A stretch of 21,248 nt of DNA from positions 1-21,248 of the forward strand of contig RKRO01000457.1 in the NCBI GenBank assembly GCA_007571355.1. Reading direction: 5' to 3'. The notes under the pieces were generated by a model. That model was not told where the DNA came from and did no database searches. It worked only from the letters and a program-made list of their open reading frames with translations. Positions within the stretch are counted from its first letter, which is position 1; each line of letters opens with the position of its first letter. Shown one piece after another: positions 1 to 9,150 of this stretch. The DNA comes from Candidatus Poribacteria bacterium. Lineage in GTDB: Bacteria > Poribacteria > WGA-4E > WGA-3G. Both the position numbers and the translations under genes were made by a program.

Positions 1-1886
1 GGTGTAACGTTTCGTGCCATCGTACTCGGTTTGCTACTCATTCCGGTAAATACCTACTTCATCATGGCAAACCACCTCAAATTCTGGAGCACTCTCCCGA
101 CCACGATGTCGCTCATCTACAATGTGATTATCACGTTGATGGTGCTTATTCCCTTCAATTTACTGCTAAAACGGTTTTGCCAAAATTCGCTTTCAGACAA
201 GGCGAACTGCTGACAGTCTTTGCGATGCTCTCGCTCTCCTCCGCAATCGCCGGACACGACATGATGCAAACCGTCATTCCGACGATCTCCGATGGCTACT
301 GGTTCGCGACCCCCGAAAACGAATGGAAACAACTTTTCTGGCGGTATCTACCAACATGGCTGACCGCTAACAACGAAGCAAGCCTGAAGCTGTTTTACGA
401 TGGCGAAAGCACTATCTACAGAAAGGTCCATCTGCTCGGATGGCTCCGCCCTATTCTCTGGTGGACGCTCTTTCTCACTGTCCTTATCTGGGTAATGATT
501 TGCCTTGATGTTTTTATCCGAAGACAGTGGATCGAGCACGAACGACTCTCCTATCCGATTGTGCAACTGCCATTGGAAATGACAAGGCTTGATGGACGAC
601 TTTTCAAATCAAAGATGATGTGGCTCGGATTCGCGATTGCGGGCGGTATCAACCTCATCAACGGTTTTCATGTCCTCTTTCCCGAGATTCCCGAAGTCCC
701 TGTCCGGCACGCCGAGATCGGTCAATACTTCACCCAAAAACCGTGGAATTCCATCGGTTGGACACCTATCTATATCCGCTCATTCGCCGTCGGACTCGCT
801 TACCTCATGCCGTTAGAAATGTCGTTCTCCGTCTGGTTCTTTTACTGGTTTTGGAAAGCGCAACGGATCTTGGGGAGCGCACTCGGACTCGATATTCTGC
901 CGGGGTTTCCTTACGACTGGCAGCAGATAATGGGTGGCTATCTTGTCCTCTCCTGCTTCGCGCTCTGGGGTGGTAGACGTTTCTTTATCCGCGTCGTGAA
1001 ACACATTTTTCGTGGTTATCGATCCCCCGGTGAAATCGACGACAGCACGGAACCGATGCGTTACCGTTGGGCAGCACTCGGATTCGTCGGTGGGTTAATA
1101 TTTCTATTCGTCTTTTCATATCGAGGCGGCATGGCAATTTGGACAATAGGGCTCTATTTTCTCATCTACTACCTCTTGTCCATGAGCCTCACGCGTATCC
1201 GCGCCGAAGTCGGTCCGCCGACGATCCGCACCTATGCCACACCGCACGGCATTCTTACTGACATCTTCGGCACCCGAATTCTTTCGCACGGGAGTCTGAT
1301 GATGATGCGCCTCTACCTCACCTTCAATCGCGGTTCTCGCGCAAACCCGATGCCGCATACGCTTGAAGGTTTCAAACTTGCAGAGGAATCAGGCATGCGT
1401 TCCGGCAGATTGATTGTAGCAATGATGTTCGCAGCTGTCATTGGGATCCTCGCATCGTTTTGGGCATACCTCCTCGTCGGGTACAATATCGGTGTCGTCA
1501 GTGATCTCGGCACAGGTGGGTATAAACTCCTGCAAAATTGGATCTCACATCCGACCGAGACTGACGTTCCCGCCGTGGCTTTCATCGGTGTCGGTGCCGC
1601 CTTCACGGGCTTCCTTTGGTGGCTCCGGACCATCTTCCCCTTCTGGCCCTTCCATCCTGCGGGTTACCTCGTCGCCGGTGAAAAATCGACGATCGGCAGG
1701 CTCTGGTTCTCTATATTTCTCAGCTGGGGCATCAAGACGATATTGCTGAAAGTCGGCGGGATTCGTCTATATCGCAAAGCATACCCACTCTTTCTGGGAC
1801 TCATCCTCGGTGAATTCATGATAGGCGGTATCTGGGTGCTCATTCGGCTCTTCACAGGCTTGCAGATGTATTCGTTTTATAGATAG
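1..1886 (+). CDS. DUF6785/DUF6784-like polytopic membrane protein, 5' end outside window, apparent frameshift
   Basis: This is a large inner-membrane protein of unknown function with many hydrophobic segments. It resembles the DUF6785/DUF6784 proteins common in planctomycetes and Poribacteria. Positions 177-1886 encode about 569 residues, including the family-like stretches GELLTVFAML, AGHDMMQ, WFATPENEW and a C-terminal GEFMIGGIW. The TTG at 177 is not a believable start. In frame 1, positions 1-177 encode a hydrophobic stretch (TFRAIVLGLLLIPVNTYF, then LIPFNLLLKRF) that looks like the expected N-terminus of the same protein and then runs into TGA at 211-213. One extra T in the T-run at 175-178 would read KRF-LPKFAFRQGELL without interruption. 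I therefore treat both frames as one gene. The true start lies upstream of the window. The family call is from recognition, not a search. The frameshift could be a sequencing or assembly error or a real mutation. Confidence 0.75.
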   Translation, partial: CNVSCHRTRFATHSGKYLLHHGKPPQILEHSPDHDVAHLQCDYHVDGAYSLQFTAKTVLPKFAFRQGELLTVFAMLSLSSAIAGHDMMQTVIPTISDGYWFATPENEWKQLFWRYLPTWLTANNEASLKLFYDGESTIYRKVHLLGWLRPILWWTLFLTVLIWVMICLDVFIRRQWIEHERLSYPIVQLPLEMTRLDGRLFKSKMMWLGFAIAGGINLINGFHVLFPEIPEVPVRHAEIGQYFTQKPWNSIGWTPIYIRSFAVGLAYLMPLEMSFSVWFFYWFWKAQRILGSALGLDILPGFPYDWQQIMGGYLVLSCFALWGGRRFFIRVVKHIFRGYRSPGEIDDSTEPMRYRWAALGFVGGLIFLFVFSYRGGMAIWTIGLYFLIYYLLSMSLTRIRAEVGPPTIRTYATPHGILTDIFGTRILSHGSLMMMRLYLTFNRGSRANPMPHTLEGFKLAEESGMRSGRLIVAMMFAAVIGILASFWAYLLVGYNIGVVSDLGTGGYKLLQNWISHPTETDVPAVAFIGVGAAFTGFLWWLRTIFPFWPFHPAGYLVAGEKSTIGRLWFSIFLSWGIKTILLKVGGIRLYRKAYPLFLGLILGEFMIGGIWVLIRLFTGLQMYSFYR

Positions 1887-1904
1887 CCGTTTACAAAATT
1901 TCCC

Positions 1905-1933
1905 TTGACAAGGATGCCTGAATAACATATACT
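1905..1933 (+). promoter_or_regulatory. Sigma70-type promoter for the SMP-30-like gene
   Basis: TTGACA at 1905-1910 and TATACT at 1928-1933 are separated by 17 nt, close to the sigma70 consensus. The pair lies 38 nt upstream of the ATG at 1972, after the stop of the membrane-protein gene. It suggests that the lactonase gene has its own transcription start. Confidence 0.7.
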
Positions 1934-1971
1934 TTTTTCACACGCGCAGTTAACAATAAAGGAGATCAAAT

Positions 1972-3000
1972 ATGCCAAATCTACAAATATCTCAAACCCT
2001 CATCTGTGCTGTTGCTGCAGGGGTAGCACTCACACCTACTTTAATCGGATATGCTGCAAACAGCAACCCTATTATTGCACCGGGTGCGGAACTTAAAGAG
2101 TTGTTCAACGGCGCGCATTTCACAGAGGGTGTCTCCGTCGCACCAGACGGGATGGTCTACTTCAGCGATATTACCTTTACTTATGAAGCGGATATGCAGG
2201 CAGGACACATCTGGAAACACAACCCGGAAACTGGAGAAACAACCATTTTCCGTTCTCCAAGTGGAATGTCCAATGGTACGAAATTTGACGCGGAAGGTCG
2301 CCTGGTCGTTGCGGAGGGCGCGGATTTCGGGGGACGCAGGATTACCCGAACAGATATGAAGACGGGGAAAAGCGAAATCGTCGTCGGTCTCTATAACGGC
2401 AAACCTTTTAATTCACCTAACGATCTTACGATTGACGCACAAGGACGCATCTATTTTACGGATCCGAGATATGCTGGACATGAACCCGTCGAACAACCAA
2501 TTTTTGGTGTCTACCGCATCGATCCAGACGGTTCGGTTCACCTTGTCGTTACGGATGCGGGTAAACCCAACGGTGTGGCGGTCTCCCCAGATCAAAAAAC
2601 ACTCTATGTCATCAGCCATGACAACGGGGCGATGGGAACCCTACCGGACGAGATGACATCACATAAGGGACAGATGGCACTCCTCGCCTACGATCTCTCA
2701 TCGGAAGGCACGGCGACTTTCCGTAAAGTGCTTGTCGATTACACACCACAAGACGGGCCAGATGGAATGGTCGTCGATGCAGAGGGGAATCTTTGGGCGG
2801 CAGTCCGCGACGAAACCCGACCCGGCGTTCGCGTTTACACACCGGAAGGTGAAGAACTGGCATACGTCAAGACACCCGATAAACCCACCAACGTTGCTTT
2901 CGGACACGGGAAAACAAGCAAAACGCTCTATATAACCGCAGAAAATTGCCTCTACAGCATCCAAACGATGAAAGAGGGGTATCGCCTCCAGTCGAGATAG
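1972..3000 (+). CDS. Secreted SMP-30/gluconolactonase/LRE-like beta-propeller protein
   Basis: This 342-residue protein is probably a divalent-metal sugar lactonase or related esterase of the six-bladed SMP-30 propeller family. Residues 1-29 form a likely signal peptide ending near GYAA, so it should act outside the cytoplasm. Propeller signatures include TEGVSVAPDG (51-60), NSPNDLTIDAQGRIYFTDP (147-165), KPNGVAVSPD (198-207) and GPDGMVVDAEGNLW (262-275). By comparison with SMP-30, the metal ligands are probably Glu52, Asn200 and Asp264, with Asn150 also conserved. The ATG is preceded by AAAGGAG at 1958-1964 with 7-nt spacing, which supports this start. A near-consensus promoter lies just upstream. 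It converges with the amidase gene (91-nt gap), where I see no clear terminator. The fold is clear; the substrate is unknown. Confidence 0.87.
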   Translation: MPNLQISQTLICAVAAGVALTPTLIGYAANSNPIIAPGAELKELFNGAHFTEGVSVAPDGMVYFSDITFTYEADMQAGHIWKHNPETGETTIFRSPSGMSNGTKFDAEGRLVVAEGADFGGRRITRTDMKTGKSEIVVGLYNGKPFNSPNDLTIDAQGRIYFTDPRYAGHEPVEQPIFGVYRIDPDGSVHLVVTDAGKPNGVAVSPDQKTLYVISHDNGAMGTLPDEMTSHKGQMALLAYDLSSEGTATFRKVLVDYTPQDGPDGMVVDAEGNLWAAVRDETRPGVRVYTPEGEELAYVKTPDKPTNVAFGHGKTSKTLYITAENCLYSIQTMKEGYRLQSR

Positions 3001-3091
3001 CACTCCTTTCCACCCGAGTCGTCTGTCCACCTTTGAATTGTGCGCTTATTATTAAACTCACGTGTAAAATTGGTATAAACAACATCTAATT

Positions 3092-4492
3092 TTAAACATC
3101 AGGGTGAAGATTGTGCCACGGGGTTGCAGTTTCATAAGCATGCCCGACTTGACACAACAACGGCTCTGTTAGGTGCTTCCCGATGAACTGAAGGCTCAAC
3201 GGCAGCCCTTCGCTATTCAGACCACACGGCACAGATAGCGTCGGTGCACCGTTGTAGTCAAACGGCACGGTGAATCTCTGGAACTTCGGATCCCGGGCAT
3301 CGTAACGTCCGTACAACAGCTTTGGCGTAACGACGTGCGGTGGCGAGGCCATCGACGGACACGCCAATACATCAATCTCTGTAAATACCCTTCTGAGATG
3401 CCCCGTACAAGCCGCTCTTAGGTTGTTCGCCTTTGCGTATGCCGCGCCTGTAACTTTTGCACCCATATCAAGCCACCCTTGGAACCAAGGCCCGTAGGCA
3501 TCTCGTTGAGACGGATAGGTTGCGGCGTGCGCTGCGACCGCCTCAGCAGAACACAACGTGGGCCATGCATCGACGTATGCGTCCACATCCGGCAATTCCA
3601 CCGCAACGATTTCTGCTCCTTGATCCGAGAGGATTTTCACACCCGCGCGTACGGCTTTGGCGAGTTCAGTGTCAATATCGTGTGTGGCATAGTTCTCGTC
3701 GAACCCAACACGGACACCTTGCAGATCTTGTCCTATTCCTTCAAGCATATTCGGCACCGGGTGAGGCAGCGCAGTCGGATCATTTGGATCGTATCCGGCG
3801 ATCGCTTGCAGCATAATCCCCGCATCAGCAACACTCCGTGTCATCGGACCGACATGATCCATGGATTCGGCAAGTGCAAGTACACCGTAACGACTGACTC
3901 TCCCCCATGTCGGTTTTAGCCCGACAATGCCACACGATGCTGCCGGAAAACGAATGGAGCCGCCTGTATCGCTGCCGAGCGAACCGAAACACAATCCCGC
4001 CGCCGTTGCGACCCCAGAACCGCTTGACGACGACCCCGTCCACCGATCAGGATGCCACGGGTTTTGGGGAATGTCGAATTCGGGGTTATATCCGCCCATC
4101 GCGCCTTCTGTCAGATTGAGTTTTCCAAGCAGTACCGCACCTGCTGCTTCAAGTTTTGCAACGACCGTGCCATCAAACGCAGGCACGTGATCCGCAAAGA
4201 CTTTTGCACCGCCCATGGTGCGTACGCTCTTTGTAAAACAGAGATCTTTCACTGCAATCGGCACACCGTGCAGTGGACCGCGATGCGTACCGGCGTTAAT
4301 CTCTTGTTCTGCCTTTTGTGCGGCATCCATTGCTCGGTCTGCCATCACTGTGGCGTAACTTTTCAACTGCCCGTCAAGTTCTTCAATACGTTGCAGCATC
4401 GCAATCGTCAATTCTACAGGCGATAATCGTTTTGAAGCGATATCTTCTGCTATCTCGGTAATTGTTCTGAAGTGAAGTGGCTTCTCAAGCAT
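3092..4492 (-). CDS. Amidase-signature family hydrolase (GatA-like)
   Basis: This 466-residue amidase-signature protein hydrolyses or transfers amide nitrogen through a Ser-cisSer-Lys triad. The triad is visible: Lys82 in PIAVKD, Ser155 in the run GSSSSGSG (153-160) and Ser179 in DTGGSIRFPA (175-184). The 24-residue spacing between the two serines is the family's usual value. The stretch GIVGLKPTWGRVSRYGV is also typical. Length and sequence fall near GatA, the amidotransferase A subunit, but no gatB or gatC lies next to it, so a free-standing amidase is at least as likely. The ATG follows GGGAAGG with short spacing. It is the last of four minus-strand genes, 85 nt after the propeller gene. 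The substrate cannot be read from the sequence. Confidence 0.88.
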   Translation of the reverse strand: MLEKPLHFRTITEIAEDIASKRLSPVELTIAMLQRIEELDGQLKSYATVMADRAMDAAQKAEQEINAGTHRGPLHGVPIAVKDLCFTKSVRTMGGAKVFADHVPAFDGTVVAKLEAAGAVLLGKLNLTEGAMGGYNPEFDIPQNPWHPDRWTGSSSSGSGVATAAGLCFGSLGSDTGGSIRFPAASCGIVGLKPTWGRVSRYGVLALAESMDHVGPMTRSVADAGIMLQAIAGYDPNDPTALPHPVPNMLEGIGQDLQGVRVGFDENYATHDIDTELAKAVRAGVKILSDQGAEIVAVELPDVDAYVDAWPTLCSAEAVAAHAATYPSQRDAYGPWFQGWLDMGAKVTGAAYAKANNLRAACTGHLRRVFTEIDVLACPSMASPPHVVTPKLLYGRYDARDPKFQRFTVPFDYNGAPTLSVPCGLNSEGLPLSLQFIGKHLTEPLLCQVGHAYETATPWHNLHPDV

Positions 4493-4577
4493 ATCCTTCC
4501 CTCTTGCTAAAAGTTTTCAGTTGTCAGTGCGTGTCTCTAACGGGAGTGCTTTGCAGTGAGGATCCTAAAAAAGTAGT

Positions 4578-6566
4578 CTATTCCTCAATCTTAATCTTAT
4601 ACACACCGCCTCCGCTCGTCCCTGCGTAAAGAAAACCGTCAAGCACCGCCAACGACAGTGCCTGGTAAGGCAACGAACCGATCGGCTCCCACTGTTTCTT
4701 ATCTTCTGTCCACTGGAAAACCTTGGTAAATGTGCTTACATATACCTCCTTACCATCTGTCCCTATAGCCGTAGCAAATGTCTCCAAGCCATCGTTGATG
4801 TCTGTCCACGAATCGCCGCCATCGTGGGAACGAAACACCCCTTTATTCCAAAAGGTGGTGTAAAGCACTGATCCAACCCATTTTAGATCTGCCATATTGT
4901 CACCTATCATATCTGTTGCATGGATAGGTTCCCACTGCTCTCCCTGTAAACGATAAATTTCGTCGCCCTTACCTTCACCACTGTTAACGCTGGCATATAC
5001 ACGCTCACCATTAGTTAATAACATATTGAAGTAGTAACCCTTCAAACCGAGATTGGTGATCCATGGGCCCGAATCCTTCTCCCACTGAGAAACGCCGTTA
5101 ACCAGAGCACCGATATAGAAAGTCGTACCGACGACCTCTATACATTGGAGGCGAGCCAAATCCCTATGCGTAATGAGTTCTACCAAAGTGTTGTTCTCTG
5201 CATCCAATCTGAAGATACCACCGAGGTTCGCACCTTCGTTGTGCGTAGCGTATCTAACAGTACCAACGTAGAGTTCACCATCCGAAACGGATAGCGAGGG
5301 AAATTCGTATTTCATCGCCGTTGACGGGATCCTTACCGGTTGCCACGATTCTCCACCGTCAGCTGTACAAACAATCTTTCCACCAACGCGGGTATATAAC
5401 CTATCCCCAACGACTTCCAATTCGTTGACTGTTGTATTTGTGATTCCGGTGTTGATTTCTACCCAAGAATTCCCACCGTCTGTCGTGCGAAAGACCCCGT
5501 CGTCTGATGTCCCAGCGAAGACAGTATCTTCATTGACCGCTAACAACGTAGAAACGGTCCCGTGTGTTAAGCCATCGTTGACGATTGCCCAGGAGTCCCC
5601 TTTATCATCCGAACGGTAAATCGTCCCCTCGCTACTTGCGTATAGCGTTCCGCCATACACCGCTAACGCCTCAACAGTACGTGTCATTTCTGCTGGCGCG
5701 ATGTACGCCCACGACTCTCCATTGTCATTAGAACGGAAGAGTCCGAAGTTGTTGCGCGTAACCTGATCGATACTCATGTAGAGCAGGTGTTCCATAGCAG
5801 CAAACGACTGAACTCGTATTTCAGATGTATAATTTCGCTTCGGTAACGGATCCAATCCCATATCAATTCGCGCTTTATTGACCAACTCCATGTTAATCGG
5901 TTGGTTAATAGCATTCGTATCCATAGGCGCCCACCAGTCCTCAATTGTCATTTTTATAAAAACCCCGTTGTTCGTAGCAGCAACAAGGGTTGTCCCTATT
6001 CCTGCAAGTTCACGAATCAACATAGGTCCCAACCCATCATTCACCTGCAGCCACGAGGCACCGTCGTCATCTGAATACCAAACCCCTGTATTTAAGGTGC
6101 CCACGTATAGGCGATCATCAATGACCACAAGACCACTGATGGATTCAAACTTTCGGAAATTTGAGACGTGATGCCATGTGTTACCGCCATCAGTTGATGC
6201 GTACAGCGTATGCCTCGTGCCAGCGTAGAAAGTACCCCCCTTCTGCATGAATGCTGTAACACCCGTAAAACCTTCTCCCGGTTCGGAGTGTAATCCAGTA
6301 TTGACAGGTGTCCAAGTATTACCGCGATCTATTGAACGAAAGATACCCGCACCGTCCGTTCCAACGAATAGGACACCTTTTGGGGCCGCATGAATGGTGA
6401 GAATCTCTCCACCGTAAGGACCGTTGGTTTGCATCCAGTCCCCTGTATTTGGTTCAATACGCTCATCCGCCCTAAGGTGCGGTAATAAACCGATGAAAAG
6501 CACCACCACAGCAATCCAAATAACAGCAAATCTTCGCGGAAACCTATTTCTTATCCGTTGTCTCAT
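4578..6566 (-). CDS. Exported Asp-box (BNR/Ycf48-like) beta-propeller protein
   Basis: This 662-residue protein has an N-terminal hydrophobic segment (about residues 12-30 after a basic MRQRIRNRFPRR), either a signal peptide or an anchor. The remainder is a long series of roughly 40-50-residue propeller units. I count eight good Asp-boxes of the form S/T-x-D-x-G-x-S/T-W, for example SIDRGNTW (78-85), STDGGNTW (124-131), SDDDGASW (165-172), SNDNGESW, SDDKGDSW, TTDGGNSW, TADGGESW and SHDGGDSW. Many are followed by a WxxxNxGL-type turn. Such proteins adopt sialidase-like or Ycf48-like propeller folds, often as binding scaffolds. No sialidase catalytic set was identified, so enzyme activity should not be assumed. 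A strong AGAGGAGGT sits upstream of the ATG. It lies 111 nt after the dioxygenase gene on the same strand. Confidence 0.82.
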   Translation of the reverse strand: MRQRIRNRFPRRFAVIWIAVVVLFIGLLPHLRADERIEPNTGDWMQTNGPYGGEILTIHAAPKGVLFVGTDGAGIFRSIDRGNTWTPVNTGLHSEPGEGFTGVTAFMQKGGTFYAGTRHTLYASTDGGNTWHHVSNFRKFESISGLVVIDDRLYVGTLNTGVWYSDDDGASWLQVNDGLGPMLIRELAGIGTTLVAATNNGVFIKMTIEDWWAPMDTNAINQPINMELVNKARIDMGLDPLPKRNYTSEIRVQSFAAMEHLLYMSIDQVTRNNFGLFRSNDNGESWAYIAPAEMTRTVEALAVYGGTLYASSEGTIYRSDDKGDSWAIVNDGLTHGTVSTLLAVNEDTVFAGTSDDGVFRTTDGGNSWVEINTGITNTTVNELEVVGDRLYTRVGGKIVCTADGGESWQPVRIPSTAMKYEFPSLSVSDGELYVGTVRYATHNEGANLGGIFRLDAENNTLVELITHRDLARLQCIEVVGTTFYIGALVNGVSQWEKDSGPWITNLGLKGYYFNMLLTNGERVYASVNSGEGKGDEIYRLQGEQWEPIHATDMIGDNMADLKWVGSVLYTTFWNKGVFRSHDGGDSWTDINDGLETFATAIGTDGKEVYVSTFTKVFQWTEDKKQWEPIGSLPYQALSLAVLDGFLYAGTSGGGVYKIKIEE

Positions 6567-6677
6567 CTGTCCGTACCTCCTCTTTGGGAATCAATTCTCT
6601 AAAAACTTTACGCACTGATTTAAACAGGCACATCCGAAAAAAGTTTACAAGAGACCGAATAAGATAGGTGCCCGCGA

Positions 6678-7541
6678 CTAATTCAAGTCACTCACCCGCG
6701 GACGTCCTAAGAGACGCATCAACCGCTCATCCGCATCTTGCAGCACTCCCTCAGGCACAGGCACACCATTGCAGAGACTAAACCGCCAATACGCCCAATA
6801 CGCAGCATACTGCGATTGTATAATATAGCGCGTCTTGTTAGATAAGTTCGGTGCACCGCGATGCCAACATTGCGGATCCTGTAAATAAATATCGCCTGCT
6901 TTACAAAAAATAGAGACTGGCTTATTGCCTTCAAACTCAGGGTTCTCTTGACTGTTCGGATGCCTACCAGAATAATGGCTACCGGGGACGTATTGCGTCG
7001 GGCCTTCTTCTATGGTATCAATATCACTCAACGCCATCTGGACGGTAAACCACATCACAGGCATCCGCAAACGCGGATCGTGGCGCGGCATCTCCTCAGT
7101 AACCGGGAAATGCACCGAGCCGTCCACGTGCCACGTGTCGATGGAAAGACCGGGAAGATTCCGAAGCACGTTCTGGCCACAAAACTTGCAATTCTCACCG
7201 ACGATCGCTTCTGCTAAACTCAGGATCGGTTCGCGGAGGAGCATATCTCGAAATATCGAATCAAGCTCTATGGTATTCCGTAGAATGAAAGGCAACGCCT
7301 CACCCGATTCGGCATGGGCACCCATCTGGATATATCGGACATCCGCAAGTTCTGAGTTCGTTCTTTCCATAAGTTCCGGGTCCGCAAAAAGTTCGTCTGA
7401 CTTCTCTCGTAGCGCGGTAACCTCTGATTCTGTCAGCACCCCCGGAAGATAGACAAACCCGTCACGAAAAAATTGCTCAGCAATCTGTTTCGTTTCTTCT
7501 TCGCTAAAACGCTCACCCTTGCGTATTGGACTGTTCATCAT
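6678..7541 (-). CDS. Phytanoyl-CoA dioxygenase (PhyH)-like Fe(II)/2-oxoglutarate oxygenase
   Basis: This 287-residue non-haem iron oxygenase belongs to the PhyH family, which hydroxylates diverse substrates using 2-oxoglutarate and O2. The iron triad is visible as His138-x-Asp140 in DTWHVDG and His227 in QCWHRGAPN. Arg238 in NKTRYI is the likely 2-oxoglutarate partner. The N-terminal GFVYLPGVLTESEVTALR (28-45) and GPTQYVPGSH (180-189) are typical. The reading frame is open 36 codons further upstream into the sulfatase gene, but the ATG at 7541-7539 has AGAGGAG 7 nt before it and the family's usual N-terminus, so I start there. A second ATG follows immediately. It lies 35 nt downstream of the sulfatase and is probably co-transcribed with it. 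The natural substrate is unknown. Confidence 0.88.
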   Translation of the reverse strand: MMNSPIRKGERFSEEETKQIAEQFFRDGFVYLPGVLTESEVTALREKSDELFADPELMERTNSELADVRYIQMGAHAESGEALPFILRNTIELDSIFRDMLLREPILSLAEAIVGENCKFCGQNVLRNLPGLSIDTWHVDGSVHFPVTEEMPRHDPRLRMPVMWFTVQMALSDIDTIEEGPTQYVPGSHYSGRHPNSQENPEFEGNKPVSIFCKAGDIYLQDPQCWHRGAPNLSNKTRYIIQSQYAAYWAYWRFSLCNGVPVPEGVLQDADERLMRLLGRPRVSDLN

Positions 7542-7576
7542 GTTGTTTCTCCTCTTATATGCGTTTATACCAAAAC

Positions 7577-9034
7577 TCAATTCAGATAATCCATCTCTGG
7601 CAATAAATTCCAACGGTACTGATCCGCTGGTTGCGTGTTTCGTCCCCATCTACCGAGGAGTTGCGTAGCTGCCCGCTTCGCTGCCATCTGCGCTGCGATC
7701 CGTTCTGGGCTCCAACCGTCTAATACCTTCTGTGTTAATTCTACCAAGATGTCTCGGCATCGGGGATCATCCGCCCGGTCGTGTAATTCGTTTGGATCTT
7801 CCGCCAAATTGAACAGCTGCGAAGGCTGTCCGTGATAGTAGTTCAACTTCCATTCACCCTCGCGAACCATCCGGTGGTAGCAACCGTCATCGGTGCAATA
7901 CTCCGAGAAAGCAATGTCCTCCCACTGTGCGTCTGAGTTGCGGAGGAGAGGTAAAATACTCCGCCCGCGAGAATGTGGCAGTGCTGGGGCATCAAGTGCA
8001 TCGAGCATTGTCGCATTCAAATCCAACGCGCTGACGACGCGATCACATCGCACACCTTCGGGCAGTGTGCCACGCCACGATAAAATTGCAGGAACTTTTA
8101 CTGAATGCTCATAGAACGTCTGTTTCCACCAGAGTCCGTGTTCGCCGACCTGTTCACCGTGATCCGAACTATAGAGGATTAACGTGTTCTCATCCAACCC
8201 GTTTTCTCGGAGCGCAGTCAATATCTGTCCAATCATCACGTCCATCCGTGTGACCAGTGCCCAATATGCTGTGCGCGCTCGGAGAATCTCAGCGTCAGAG
8301 ACCTCAACGATGCCACACTTTTCACGCCACCCGTGGAAGTACGGATGCAACGCCTCGGAAAAAGGCTCAGGATGTTCAGGCATCGTCATCCTGCCCTCGT
8401 ACAGCTGATAATCCTCCTGACGCGCAACAAACGGTTGATGTGGCAACATGAACCCGACGGAAATCGAAAACGGCGCATCCAAAAGCCCTGCCCTTTTCTG
8501 GACACCCAGGCGATTGAGATAATCGACTGTCGCAGCGGTTACGTCCTCATCGTGAACTTGATACGCGCTCTGTCCTGCACCCGATTTTTCGAGACTTACA
8601 CGCGCCGGCCCCGCAGTCCCAGAGAGTTCGCCGTGATCGACACCCCTGCCACCGTGATAGTTCGGTCCATGATCGCCGACAAGACGTTCTGCATACCCGT
8701 GCAACTGATCCGGTCCCAGCGCGTGCATCCTGCCAATAAGCACAGGTTGATATCCCGCTGCACCCATGGCGTGCGCGAACGTCGGGATCCCAGAATCGAG
8801 GATATGGCTGTTTGTCCACACCCCATTCTCGTACGGATAGCGTCCACTCAACATTGACATCCGAGACGGTACACAGATTGGTGACGGACAATAGACGCTT
8901 TCAAATATCACCCCTTCGGCAGCAAGTTTGTCAAGATGAGGTGTCCGAACCAACGGGTCGCCGTAGCAACCGGTAACATAAGGATCGTGCTGATCGGAGT
9001 GGATATATAGCAGATTGGGACCTTGCGTGGACAT
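7577..9034 (-). CDS. Cys-type sulfatase (alkaline phosphatase superfamily)
   Basis: This 485-residue type I sulfatase cleaves sulfate esters. The activation motif CVPSR (54-58) fits C-x-P-S-R, so Cys54 should be converted to formylglycine. Other family signatures are SDQHDPYVTGCYGDPLVRTP (13-32), SGRYPYENG and the C-terminal metal-site segment SSDHGEQVGEHG (289-300), with Lys304 following. There is no N-terminal signal peptide (it starts MSTQGPNLLYIHSDQH), so it is probably cytoplasmic. AAGGAGC precedes the ATG. It heads a four-gene minus-strand run behind a promoter with consensus hexamers. The SUMF1-fold protein elsewhere in this window lacks the cysteines needed to activate it, so the activating enzyme must be encoded elsewhere. 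The substrate (sulfated glycan, choline sulfate or other) is not determinable here. Confidence 0.9.
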   Translation of the reverse strand: MSTQGPNLLYIHSDQHDPYVTGCYGDPLVRTPHLDKLAAEGVIFESVYCPSPICVPSRMSMLSGRYPYENGVWTNSHILDSGIPTFAHAMGAAGYQPVLIGRMHALGPDQLHGYAERLVGDHGPNYHGGRGVDHGELSGTAGPARVSLEKSGAGQSAYQVHDEDVTAATVDYLNRLGVQKRAGLLDAPFSISVGFMLPHQPFVARQEDYQLYEGRMTMPEHPEPFSEALHPYFHGWREKCGIVEVSDAEILRARTAYWALVTRMDVMIGQILTALRENGLDENTLILYSSDHGEQVGEHGLWWKQTFYEHSVKVPAILSWRGTLPEGVRCDRVVSALDLNATMLDALDAPALPHSRGRSILPLLRNSDAQWEDIAFSEYCTDDGCYHRMVREGEWKLNYYHGQPSQLFNLAEDPNELHDRADDPRCRDILVELTQKVLDGWSPERIAAQMAAKRAATQLLGRWGRNTQPADQYRWNLLPEMDYLN

Positions 9035-9070
9035 CTAAGCTCCTTCATGAACATCATCAGATTTGCTCTC

Positions 9071-9098
9071 ATTATATCCATACATCAGTTTTTGTCAA
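9071..9098 (-). promoter_or_regulatory. Consensus sigma70 promoter for the sulfatase operon
   Basis: On the minus strand, TTGACA (complement of 9093-9098) and TATAAT (complement of 9071-9076) are separated by 16 nt. Both hexamers match the sigma70 consensus exactly. The -10 element ends about 36 nt upstream of the sulfatase ATG. It is back-to-back with the promoter of the DUF1080 gene. Confidence 0.8.
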
Positions 9099-9150
9099 GG
9101 GTATTCGCCATCAACCGCAGAGGCATTTAGTTTGAGGGTTAAATACCGCC

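Noticed and set aside
177..1886. Complete gene starting at the TTG at 177
   Set aside because: There is no ribosome-binding site, and the coding of a matching membrane N-terminus continues upstream in another frame. A frameshifted, window-truncated gene explains the data better.
3001..3091. Bidirectional terminator between the convergent lactonase and amidase genes
   Set aside because: I could not find a convincing GC-rich stem with an adjoining T-run in this AT-rich gap.
4578..6566. Sialidase
   Set aside because: Asp-boxes are abundant, but no arginine triad or other sialidase catalytic set was identified, and Asp-boxes are shared with non-enzymatic propellers.
7542..7649. Longer N-terminus for the PhyH-like protein, overlapping the sulfatase gene
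   Set aside because: The extra 36 residues do not resemble the family and lie in sulfatase coding sequence. A strong ribosome-binding site precedes the ATG at 7541.
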